Below are positions 44,025 through 51,843 of a stretch of DNA of 64,000 bases, piece by piece. The stretch spans positions 186,001 through 250,000 of the forward strand of contig NZ_CANLKW010000003.1 in assembly GCF_947491795.1 (NCBI RefSeq). Reading direction: 5' to 3'. The notes below the pieces were generated by a model, which did no database searches, was not told where the DNA came from, and was given only the letters and a program-made list of their open reading frames with translations. The translations under genes were made by a program, and so were the position numbers. Origin of the DNA: an uncultured Roseobacter sp. (GTDB taxonomy: Bacteria; Pseudomonadota; Alphaproteobacteria; Rhodobacterales; Rhodobacteraceae). How positions within the stretch are numbered: position 1 is the first letter of the stretch; each line of letters begins with the position of its first letter.

Positions 44025-44765
44025 ATGATCAGGGAACTTTGGCTAGTCGGCATTGGAACCGGGTCGCCGGTACATCTGACGCTGGAAGGCCGCGACGCTT
44101 TGCGGAATGCCGCGGCGATCCTGCTGCCGCGCAAAGGACCGGGCAAAGACGATCTGGCGACACTGCGGTCTGATCTGCTGAAATCCGTCGGGTCCGGGGC
44201 CAGGGTCCTTCCCTTTGACATGCCGGTGCGCGACGAAACCCTGCCCTATATAGAGCGGGTCGAACGCTGGCATGACGAGATTGCGCAGCGGTGGCAGCAG
44301 ACACTTGCCAAGGCCGGGGAAACAGGGCCTGTGGCACTGATGGTCTGGGGCGATCCGGGGCTTTATGACAGCACACTGCGGATTGCAGAGCGGCTGGACC
44401 CTGCACCTGACATCCGGGTCGTGCCGGGTATCACAGCGCTTCAGGCGCTGACTTCGGCCCATGCGGTGCCCTTTAACACGATTGACGGCACGGTTTGCAT
44501 CACCACCGGTCAGCAGCTGCGCGAAAACGGCCTGCCACCGCATGCGACGTCGGTTTTTGTGATGCTGGATGGTCAGTGCAGCTTCCGTTCCGCCGCGACA
44601 GATCACTGCTATATCTGGTGGGGTGCGTTTCTCGGCATGCCGGAACAGGTCATCCTCAAAGGCCCCGTTCAGGACATCGCCGGTCAGATTGCAGAACGCC
44701 GAGCGACAGAGCGTGCGCGCCACGGCTGGATCATGGATACCTATCTGCTGCGGCCAATGGGCTGA
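44025..44765 (+). CDS. cobF: Precorrin-6A synthase (deacetylating) CobF
   Basis: A 246-residue methyltransferase that methylates C1 and releases acetate, a step specific to the aerobic pathway. Blocks: LWLVGIGTGSPVHLTLEGRDAL, AAAILLPRKGPGKDDL, VALMVWGDPGLYDSTLRI, IRVVPGITALQALTSAHAVPFN and WWGAFLGMPEQVILKGP. The start has CGGAGTG upstream. It is separated from the main operon by the CbiM-like gene and a terminator, and its stop is four bases from the convergent hydrolase gene. Confidence 0.94.
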   Translation: MIRELWLVGIGTGSPVHLTLEGRDALRNAAAILLPRKGPGKDDLATLRSDLLKSVGSGARVLPFDMPVRDETLPYIERVERWHDEIAQRWQQTLAKAGETGPVALMVWGDPGLYDSTLRIAERLDPAPDIRVVPGITALQALTSAHAVPFNTIDGTVCITTGQQLRENGLPPHATSVFVMLDGQCSFRSAATDHCYIWWGAFLGMPEQVILKGPVQDIAGQIAERRATERARHGWIMDTYLLRPMG

Positions 44766-44769
44766 TCCG

Positions 44770-45492
44770 TCAGGCGTCGAGAAAATCCAGCACCAGCGCG
44801 TTAAACAGCTCTGGCTTTTCCAGATGCACGGCATGTGCACAGCCCGGCACCACAGCCAGCTGCGCGCCCGCCGTGTCCTGCCAGAGCTGTTCGACCTGTG
44901 GCCACTGGTACGTCCTGTCGCCATCGCCCCAGAGCACCAGCGTCGCGGCGGCGATATCAGGCAGCCAGTCCACACCGCTCCAGGCATCCATCGCGGTGAG
45001 CCCCCCCTCGAAAGCAGCAAGACCCGTCTGTTCTGCTATGGCCGCGCACCCGGGGTATCCGGGCGCATCCGTTCCATCCTGAAACCACGTCGCGGAGATA
45101 CGCCGCGCACTTGCAAGAACGCCGTCACGGGCGGCGCGGGCCTTGCTCTCAGCGATGGTTTCAAAACGACCGGGCAACCGGCCACGCGGGCCGGTGCCAT
45201 AGAGCACAAGACGGCGCACCCGATCCGGCACCTGGTGGATCATCTGCTGAACGATCATACCGCCCATGGAATGGCCCAACAGATCAAATCGCCCGATCCC
45301 GCGGGCATCGAGCTGACGGATCACATCGTCCGCAAAGCCTCTGATACTGGCCACAGCTGCCTCGGCATTGCGCGCCCCAAATCCGGGCAGGTCCAGCGCG
45401 ATCACATCGCGCCCCCGGCTGAAGGCTTCGGTCTGGTGCTGCCACTGGGCGCTTCCCCCCATAAAGCCATGCACCAGAACCAGTGGGATCAT
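44770..45492 (-). CDS. Alpha/beta-fold hydrolase
   Basis: A 240-residue hydrolase. The oxyanion region is PLVLVHGFMGGSAQW, the nucleophile elbow is GHSMGGMIVQQM (Ser at about residue 88) and the acid is probably in LVLWGDGDRTYQWPQ. The catalytic His is in VVPGCAHAVHLEKPELFN. Its start overlaps the proW stop by four bases, so it is the last gene of the cuyA-proXVW operon. This suggests it acts on the imported compound or a derivative. The substrate class is not readable. Confidence 0.85.
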   Translation of the reverse strand: MIPLVLVHGFMGGSAQWQHQTEAFSRGRDVIALDLPGFGARNAEAAVASIRGFADDVIRQLDARGIGRFDLLGHSMGGMIVQQMIHQVPDRVRRLVLYGTGPRGRLPGRFETIAESKARAARDGVLASARRISATWFQDGTDAPGYPGCAAIAEQTGLAAFEGGLTAMDAWSGVDWLPDIAAATLVLWGDGDRTYQWPQVEQLWQDTAGAQLAVVPGCAHAVHLEKPELFNALVLDFLDA

Positions 45493-47045
45493 TTACGCTG
45501 GCCCTGCACAATCCGGTCAAGGATCATCGCACAGAAGAGGATAGAGAACCCGGCCAGGATACCCTGCCCCACGTTAGCATATTGCAGCGCCTCAAGAACG
45601 TCCTCGCCCAGCCCCTTGGCCCCGATCAGCGAGGCAACAACAACCATAGCCAGTGAAAGCATGATCGTCTGGTTGATCCCGGCGCGGATAGACGGTGCCG
45701 CCAATGGCAGATCAACCTTGGTCAGAAGGTACCATTTGTTGGCCCCAAAGCTGATTGCCGCCTCGCGCACACTTTCAGGTACCCCGCGCAGCCCCAGCAC
45801 GGTCAGCCGGACGACAGGTGTGCCGCCAAAGATCATGGTAACCACAACAGCAGCCGGTTTGCCGACGCCGAAAAAGGCGATAACGGGCACCATGAAGACA
45901 AAGGCCGGCATGGTCTGCATGAAGTCCATAATCGGCTGGATAAAGGAATAGAACCTCGGGCGCCGCGCCGCGAACATGCCCAGCGGAATGCCGATGGCAA
46001 TCGACAGACAGGCCGCTGTGCCCAGCAAGGCAAGTGTTGTCATCGCAGCTTCCCAAAAGCCCAGAAGGCCCATGTAGGACAAAAACGCGCCCGAATAGAT
46101 GGCCGTACGGATACCTGCCGTCAGCCAGGTCAGCAGCACGATCAGACTGGCGATCACGATCCAGGGGGTCTGAACCAGAATAACCTCCAGCGCGTCCAGC
46201 AGCGTGCGAATACCAAGGGTCAGAATGTCAAAGAATGCCTCGCTGTTGCGCACACACCAGGCGATGAAATCCTCGACCCACTGAATACCTGTCAGACGGA
46301 TATTCGGGTCGGTGGGAAATTCGCTGAGCAATGAAAACCGCCCCGGAAAACTGTAGTGGATCATCGCGGCTGTTACGATCAGCGCCATGAAAATCGCGCT
46401 GAAGACGATCTCCTGCACAGGCATTGCAGACCGTACCGTGCGGTCAGACAGCCACTCGGAAAACCGTCCTTCCAGCGCCCAGTTTGCCACAACCGCCTGA
46501 ACGGCCTTGGCGATCAGCAGGATGGCAAGACCTGTGAGCGCGATGCCTGGCCCGTCAGCAGCCATAGCCTCGGCCTCGGCACGGATACCGCCGATGTTCG
46601 CCTCCAGCGACTCGACGGTCCTGCGATACACGTCAATCTTGTCGGAATTTGCCTCGATTGCCGCTTCCAGCTGCCTGCGGCGCAGATCCAGCGTCCCTTC
46701 GATCGAAGCGATGCGTTCCATCGCATCCGCTGCCAGATCGCCAAAGAGACCCCGGGCCATCTGAACAAAGGCCAGGGTTTCAAGGATCAGAAACGGCAGC
46801 GCCCAGGTCCACAGGCCCCGCGCCCCAAACCACACGGGGCCAAAAATGCCTGCCATCAGGTTGAACGTGGCGGTAAACCGTGACGATTCACCGATCCTGT
46901 CAAAGTTGCTGATGTAATAGTCAGGGCTGGTTCTGACGAATGTGCGGATGTTCTCGCGCCGCTCTTCGGCATAGGCCAGTGCCGCTTCGCTTTCTGTGTC
47001 TTCCAGGGGGTTTACGCCATGCGGGTTCACATCAGAGGTGCTCAT
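45489..47045 (-). CDS. Betaine-type ABC transporter permease (enlarged ProW)
   Basis: A 518-residue permease. The C-terminal 200 residues form the standard ProW/OpuAB core: GFWEAAMTTLALLGTAACLSIAIGIPLGM, the EAA motif PESVREAAISFGANKWYLLTKVDLPLAAPSIRAGI in pieces, and GLGEDVLEALQYANVGQGILAG. The N-terminal half is extra: one or two membrane segments (WTWALPFLILETLAFVQM), a charged region with coiled-coil character (about 95-150, RRRQLEAAIEANSDKIDVYRRTVESLEANIGG), then more helices. Classical ProW is about 350 residues. It overlaps proV by four bases. Confidence 0.85.
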   Translation of the reverse strand: MSTSDVNPHGVNPLEDTESEAALAYAEERRENIRTFVRTSPDYYISNFDRIGESSRFTATFNLMAGIFGPVWFGARGLWTWALPFLILETLAFVQMARGLFGDLAADAMERIASIEGTLDLRRRQLEAAIEANSDKIDVYRRTVESLEANIGGIRAEAEAMAADGPGIALTGLAILLIAKAVQAVVANWALEGRFSEWLSDRTVRSAMPVQEIVFSAIFMALIVTAAMIHYSFPGRFSLLSEFPTDPNIRLTGIQWVEDFIAWCVRNSEAFFDILTLGIRTLLDALEVILVQTPWIVIASLIVLLTWLTAGIRTAIYSGAFLSYMGLLGFWEAAMTTLALLGTAACLSIAIGIPLGMFAARRPRFYSFIQPIMDFMQTMPAFVFMVPVIAFFGVGKPAAVVVTMIFGGTPVVRLTVLGLRGVPESVREAAISFGANKWYLLTKVDLPLAAPSIRAGINQTIMLSLAMVVVASLIGAKGLGEDVLEALQYANVGQGILAGFSILFCAMILDRIVQGQRK

Positions 47046-48097
47046 GATACTTCGGTCCCTTCGATCACTGTGCGGAGCAGATCGGCACGGGTTATGACGC
47101 CGACATCTTTGTCGCCCTCTTCCACAAGAATGGCGCTGCTGTTGTCGATGGCCAGATTGATCAGTGTGCTGAGGTTTTCGCCTTCGTTTACCCGCGGCGC
47201 GTCCGCTGGCAACGGACCATGTGTGGCGACGTATTCGGGGATGGGCTGCATAACCGCATGGGCGCGCACGACCTTGAGGCGGGATATCCCCGCGACAAAA
47301 TCCGCCACATAATCATCCGCCGGGTTCATCACGATATCTTCCGCGGTCCCGATCTGGACGACCTTACCATCGCGCATGATCGCAATCCGGTTCCCGATGC
47401 GCACGGCCTCATCAAGGTCATGCGTAATAAAGATCGTCGTCTTCTTGAGGATTTTGCTGAGCCTGATGAATTCATCCTGCAACTGCCGCCGGATCAGTGG
47501 ATCCAGCGCCGAGAAAGGCTCGTCCATCAGCAAAACATCCGGGTTGGCGGCCAGTGCCCTCGCCAGCCCGACACGCTGTTGCATACCACCCGAAAGTTCA
47601 TGCGCAAACTTGGCACCCCACGCGCCAAGCTCAACAATGTCCAGAATGGCCGCGGCCTGCCGCATGCGCTCGTTTTTACTGACCTGCCGGATCTCCAGCG
47701 GCATGGCCACGTTATCCAGGACCGAACGGTGCGGCATCAGCGCAAAATTCTGGAACACCATGCCGATTTTCTGGTTGCGGAACTGCTGAAGCTCCTGCGT
47801 CCCCAGCGCCATCACGTCAGTGCCTTCGATCTCGATCTTGCCATCTGTGGGTTCCAGCAACCGGTTAAAGTGGCGCACCATCGTGGATTTGCCACTGCCC
47901 GAGAGGCCCATGATACAGAAAATCTCGCCCCGGTTTACAGACATACTGACATCGGCAACGCCGACCACACAGTTAAATTCAGCAAGCACTTCGGCCTTTG
48001 TCAGGCCCCTGTCCCTGATCGCCTGCAAGGCAACCTCGGGCTTTGCGCCAAAAATCTTCCAGACATTCGAGATTTTGATAACGGTATCGTCGCTCAT
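47042..48097 (-). CDS. Betaine-type ABC transporter ATPase (ProV)
   Basis: A 351-residue ATPase of the ProV/OpuAA type. Walker A GLSGSGKST (about 64-72), Q-loop MVFQNFALMPH, signature ELSGGMQQRVGLARAL, Walker B VLLMDEPFSALD and H-loop IFITHDLDEAVRIG are all intact. The C-terminal 80 residues form the truncated CBS-type regulatory tail (LSTLINLAIDNSSAILVEEGDKDVGVITRADLLRTV), which in relatives senses ionic strength. Permease, ATPase and binding protein are contiguous; the proX-proV gap of 97 bp contains a hairpin. Confidence 0.92.
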   Translation of the reverse strand: MSDDTVIKISNVWKIFGAKPEVALQAIRDRGLTKAEVLAEFNCVVGVADVSMSVNRGEIFCIMGLSGSGKSTMVRHFNRLLEPTDGKIEIEGTDVMALGTQELQQFRNQKIGMVFQNFALMPHRSVLDNVAMPLEIRQVSKNERMRQAAAILDIVELGAWGAKFAHELSGGMQQRVGLARALAANPDVLLMDEPFSALDPLIRRQLQDEFIRLSKILKKTTIFITHDLDEAVRIGNRIAIMRDGKVVQIGTAEDIVMNPADDYVADFVAGISRLKVVRAHAVMQPIPEYVATHGPLPADAPRVNEGENLSTLINLAIDNSSAILVEEGDKDVGVITRADLLRTVIEGTEVS

Positions 48098-48149
48098 GAC
48101 TTACCTTCTCTTCGATCAAACGGGGTGAGGCCGGATCGGCAGACAGGCC

Positions 48150-48169
48150 GGCCCGGCAAACGCCGGACC
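48150..48169 (-). promoter_or_regulatory. Hairpin between proX and proV
   Basis: On the minus strand GGTCCGGC-GTTT-GCCGGGCC forms an 8-bp stem (one G-T pair) with a four-base loop. It lies in the only sizeable gap of the operon, just after the binding-protein gene, where such hairpins commonly protect the upstream message and reduce read-through into the ATPase gene. Confidence 0.45.
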
Positions 48170-48194
48170 CGCCAATTTCAATCAGCTCGTCTGA

Positions 48195-49160
48195 TCAGAG
48201 ACCCAGCCAGGCGTCGACACGCTCGGGGTTTGCTTCGACCCACTCGCGTGCAACATCTGCCGGATCACGTCCATTGCCGCTGATTTCATAGGCGAAACCG
48301 GACACGTCATCTGCCGTCAGAGAGAAGTTCGCGAAGAATTCCGCAATTGCCGGGGACCGCTCTGGCAGGGAATTCGACCATGCGATCTGAACGTTTTTCA
48401 GAGCGTCCTTGGTCGCCACGGAAGATTTTTCATACCAGTCAGCATCGTCGGAGGGCTGCACCATCACGTATTTGGCCGGATCAAACGTCGGCTCGGACAG
48501 CATTTCAACGTCAAACTGGTACCAGATTGCGTGCGGCTTATAGCAGTAAAATGCGTAGCCCTCATCCTTGGCGATCGAATCCTTTACACGTGCTGTCTTC
48601 ACACTTTCCTCGGCGCGCACAGGTTCGATAAAGTCCAGCAGACCATAGTCGCGGACTTTAACCTCGTTGACATTGGCAGAAGCCCAGCCGGGCGCGCCAA
48701 TCCACATCTCACCTTTGCCGTTACCATCGCTGTCCATCAGTGCAGCAACGTCAGGACGGCCCAGATCAGCGATATCGGTGATGCTCTGCGCCTCGGCAAA
48801 ATTCTTGGAGACGCAGAAGCCCTGATTGCCCTCGTACGGGTTCGACGACAGGGTCACAGTTCCGGCCTCGTCTACGTATTTTTTCGTAAAGCTCTCCTGG
48901 TTGGGCAGCCAGACATCTGGGTGTACGTCAATATCGCCTTTGCCCTGATCCATCGCCTGAAAGATCGTGGCGTTGTTGCCCGGCACCATCTCGGCTTTGC
49001 CGCCAATGCGCATTTCGACAACGGCTGCCAGCAGATGCGCAATAGCCTGGGCACCCGTCCAGGACGGTACGCCGATTTTCACTTCCTCAGCCGCCAGTGC
49101 AGGCGCTGCACTCAGGGCCATCGCAGCCGTGGCGGAAATCAGTTTCATTCTCAGTGACAT
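48195..49160 (-). CDS. Betaine-type ABC substrate-binding protein (ProX)
   Basis: A 321-residue periplasmic binding protein. The signal peptide MSLRMKLISATAAMALSAAPALAAEE is cleaved after ALA. I chose the ATG at 49160 because AAGGAG is six bases away; the ATG at 49166 touches the ribosome site. The mature start is VKIGVPSWTGAQAIAHLLAAVVEM. Several Trp residues suit a quaternary-ammonium cage (SWTG, VWLPNQ, MWIGAPGWASANVN, IWYQFD). It is 35 bp downstream of the cuyA-like gene, so the ligand may be linked to that enzyme and not to osmoprotection. Confidence 0.88.
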   Translation of the reverse strand: MSLRMKLISATAAMALSAAPALAAEEVKIGVPSWTGAQAIAHLLAAVVEMRIGGKAEMVPGNNATIFQAMDQGKGDIDVHPDVWLPNQESFTKKYVDEAGTVTLSSNPYEGNQGFCVSKNFAEAQSITDIADLGRPDVAALMDSDGNGKGEMWIGAPGWASANVNEVKVRDYGLLDFIEPVRAEESVKTARVKDSIAKDEGYAFYCYKPHAIWYQFDVEMLSEPTFDPAKYVMVQPSDDADWYEKSSVATKDALKNVQIAWSNSLPERSPAIAEFFANFSLTADDVSGFAYEISGNGRDPADVAREWVEANPERVDAWLGL

Positions 49161-49195
49161 ATTCATTCTCCTTGTTGGTCGTTTTTTGTCGTTTT

Positions 49196-50290
49196 TTAAT
49201 TTGTGTATCCCGGCAGATCGAAAGTTTCCGGGTATCCGAAAAGCGCGGCACTGCCACCAGTATGCAAAAACACAATGTTTTCCATATCGCCAAAATGGCC
49301 TTTGCGAACCAGATCAATGAGTCCATCCAGCCCTTTTCCCGAATAAACCGGATCGAAAAGCAGCCCCTCTGTCTCGGCCAGTAGCCTGACCGCCATTTTC
49401 ATGCCCTCGGTTGGCAGGCCATAGCCGGGGCCCACGTAGTCGCAGTTTGCCCGCACCATGTCGCGGTCAATCTCCAGCCCTGTCCCCAGCTTGGCGGCCG
49501 TGCGCTGCGCCAGATCCCAGACCATCTGCTCCTGTTTTTCCTGGGGTGCACGAACCCCGATCCCCAGCAGGTGGATGTCGCTCTGAACGGCTGCAAGACC
49601 GGTTACAAGGCCCGCCTGTGTGCCGGAGCTGCCGGTAGCATGAACCAGGGCATCGATTTTAAGGCCAAGGTCGACGGCCTGCTCGGACAGTTCGCGCGCG
49701 CAGTTGACGTACCCCAGTGCCCCGATCGGATTGGACCCGCCGCCCGGTACCACATAAGGCTTGTGGCCGTCGCTTTTCAGTTTTTCGGCAACAGCGTCCA
49801 TTTCTGCATTCATATCGGTGCCGTCACCGCGTTTTGAAACAGTCGCACCATGCAGACGGTCCATCAGCACGTTGCCGTTCAGAATGTAATTCGGGTCGTT
49901 AAAACCTGTCCGGTCCTCAAGCAGGATATGGCACGCCATGCCCAGTTTCGCAGCCGCCGCAGCGGTCTGACGGGCATGATTTGACTGAGTTGCCCCCTGG
50001 GTGATGATCGTGTCAGCGCCCTGGGCCTGAGCATCCGCCATCAGATATTCCAGCTTGCGCGTTTTGTTGCCGCCCGACGACAGACCGGTACAGTCGTCGC
50101 GCTTGACCCAGATCCGCGGGCCGCCAAGCATTTCGCTCAGCCGGTCCATTGGTTCCAGAGGGGTAGGCAGATGCCCCAGGCGTACTCTGGGAAACTTAGC
50201 CAGGACAATCGACAGTTCCTTGCACAGCCCCTTTGTCATCTCTGGTGACTGCGCCTCTGCCGGTTGTGTCATAACTGTATCTTCACTCAC
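49196..50290 (-). CDS. cuyA: PLP-dependent L-cysteate sulfo-lyase / D-cysteine desulfhydrase family enzyme
   Basis: A 364-residue fold-type II PLP enzyme. The PLP Lys is in [15 protein letters not shown], followed by [52 protein letters not shown] and [13 protein letters not shown]. Family members are D-cysteine desulfhydrase, ACC deaminase and CuyA (L-cysteate to pyruvate, ammonia and sulfite). The pattern as I recall it is closest to the CuyA of Ruegeria pomeroyi. The start is a GTG with AAGGGG upstream; an ATG at 50272 is an alternative. It heads the operon with proXVW and is divergent from a LysR gene, an arrangement fitting sulfonate catabolism. Confidence 0.72.
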   Translation of the reverse strand: MSEDTVMTQPAEAQSPEMTKGLCKELSIVLAKFPRVRLGHLPTPLEPMDRLSEMLGGPRIWVKRDDCTGLSSGGNKTRKLEYLMADAQAQGADTIITQGATQSNHARQTAAAAAKLGMACHILLEDRTGFNDPNYILNGNVLMDRLHGATVSKRGDGTDMNAEMDAVAEKLKSDGHKPYVVPGGGSNPIGALGYVNCARELSEQAVDLGLKIDALVHATGSSGTQAGLVTGLAAVQSDIHLLGIGVRAPQEKQEQMVWDLAQRTAAKLGTGLEIDRDMVRANCDYVGPGYGLPTEGMKMAVRLLAETEGLLFDPVYSGKGLDGLIDLVRKGHFGDMENIVFLHTGGSAALFGYPETFDLPGYTN

Positions 50291-50367
50291 ACGCCTGCCC
50301 CTTCTCCCTGATTCAGCCAAAGCGTGCCGAATAGCAGATTGGAAAAAAAGTGCTTTTATCTTAGGCT

Positions 50368-50388
50368 GCCCATACAAATTGTTTGGGC
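50368..50388. promoter_or_regulatory. LysR-type operator between cuyA-like and lysR genes
   Basis: A 21-bp palindrome with nine of ten base pairs matching: arms GCCCATACAA and TTGTTTGGGC around a central A. It lies in the 112-bp divergent promoter region, 15 bp before the lysR TTG start and about 78 bp before the cuyA start. The dyad fits a LysR recognition site. Confidence 0.6.
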
Positions 50389-50402
50389 AAGGGAAATACA
50401 TC

Positions 50403-51296
50403 TTGGATCTGCACTGGCTCGATGACGTTCTCGTCCTCCTTGAAGAAGGCAATATGACCCGGGCGGCGGCCCGCCGGAACATTACCCAACCCGCATTCTC
50501 GCGCCGTATCCGCGGGTTCGAGCGCTGGCTGGGGACCGAAATATTGTCACGACATGCAAACTCGGTAGAGATCAGTCCGGCACTTGCCGCAAACGAACAT
50601 GAAATCCGGGCACTTATGGCCCGTATCCGCGAACTGCGCGGGCGTATATCTGCCTTTGATCCGGCCAGCACAACACTGGCCGTCGCGGCTCAGCATGCTC
50701 CGGTGTTTTCCGCATTCTCCGAGATGGTTCTGCACGCCCGGCGCAGATATCCGGCGGTCAGGTTCAGGTTGCGACCCGGCAATCTGAGCGATTGTGTCTC
50801 CACCTTCCTGCGCGGCGACAGCAATCTGTTGCTGTGTTATGTCTCCGAGACATCCCGGCCTATGCCCTTTGGCGATACAATACGGCGCGAGATCTGGGGC
50901 GAGGATATTCTGCTGCCAGTCATAGGCGGCCCCCTGCGTTACACGCTGCGTGACGATGGCTCAGTGCCCGCCGACACGCCAGCGGTGGTCTATCCGGAAA
51001 ACAGCTATCTGGGAGAACTGCTTCAGGCGTCTGAACGCTCTTTTGCAACCAGCAGTCTGAGCAACAACGCAGTATGTGAAACCGCCCTGTCGAGCGGGAT
51101 CAGAGAGCTGGTTTTGCAGGGCGTCGGTGTCGGCTGGCTGCCTTTCAGCATGGCATTCCGGGAGATTGAAAGCGGGCAGATGATCTCGATGGCCGGCCGC
51201 TATGGCCAGGAACATGTGAAAACCGCGCTCTATGGTGATACGCGCGACGAAATGGCCTGCGCGCTGTTGGATCTTTGGAGCACGGGTCGGCGGTAA
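50403..51296 (+). CDS. LysR-family transcriptional regulator
   Basis: A 297-residue LysR regulator. I use the TTG at 50403 ([36 protein letters not shown] in pieces), preceded by AAGGGAAA at a suitable distance; no ATG/GTG lies between the promoter and the HTH. The winged HTH occupies about 3-62, and the effector domain starts near residue 90 ([28 protein letters not shown]). It is divergent from the cuyA-proXVW operon and the likely activator of it; in known systems a regulator gene also accompanies cuyA. The inducer is unknown. Confidence 0.85.
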   Translation: MDLHWLDDVLVLLEEGNMTRAAARRNITQPAFSRRIRGFERWLGTEILSRHANSVEISPALAANEHEIRALMARIRELRGRISAFDPASTTLAVAAQHAPVFSAFSEMVLHARRRYPAVRFRLRPGNLSDCVSTFLRGDSNLLLCYVSETSRPMPFGDTIRREIWGEDILLPVIGGPLRYTLRDDGSVPADTPAVVYPENSYLGELLQASERSFATSSLSNNAVCETALSSGIRELVLQGVGVGWLPFSMAFREIESGQMISMAGRYGQEHVKTALYGDTRDEMACALLDLWSTGRR

Positions 51297-51843
51297 CCGG
51301 GCACCATTCGCAATAAGCCGTTGACCGCATGTTATAGCCGGTAAACTGCGGGCATGTCACAAAACCTGCAAACGGTATCAGGCGTCAGGGCTATGACCTT
51401 TGGTGCAAATGCGGTTTTTGAAACGTTGAGCGGAAACACTCAAAGGATAGGCTTCAGATAGATCTGTGATGTAGAATTTCGGTATTGCCGCTGCAGACGC
51501 GCAGCATTTTTCAATCCCAATCTGCGGTCACAGAATAGTTTCGCTCTTTATGCAATTTGCAGCCCCTTCATCCGAAGTCTCTGAACAGCATTGCGCATAC
51601 ACTGGTCCTGCTTCGATCCAAGAGATCAATTTTGTGGTTCAATACTTAAGAGACGGGCTTCAGACCGGTTGCCGATGTTTTTGCAGCTTGCCGGGATCAC
51701 GCGGTGTTGCATCGCAGAGACGGAAACAAGTGTTCGGTGACAACCGAAAGGGCGGCAGCCAATCGAAACGACCGCGAACTTTGCATTGGTCCACGCTGGT
51801 CAAACACGCCGAAACGCAGCGCCTCAGGGATCTACCTGACAGC
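51297..51843. other. 547-bp gap without a recognisable gene
   Basis: This stretch lies between the convergent 3' ends of the LysR gene and the PA14-protein gene. Open frames here lack ribosome sites and have no recognisable protein motif. A short hairpin, TTCGGT-GACA-ACCGAA at 51733-51748, is the only structure I see; it has no U-tract. It may be the remains of a lost gene. Confidence 0.5.
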
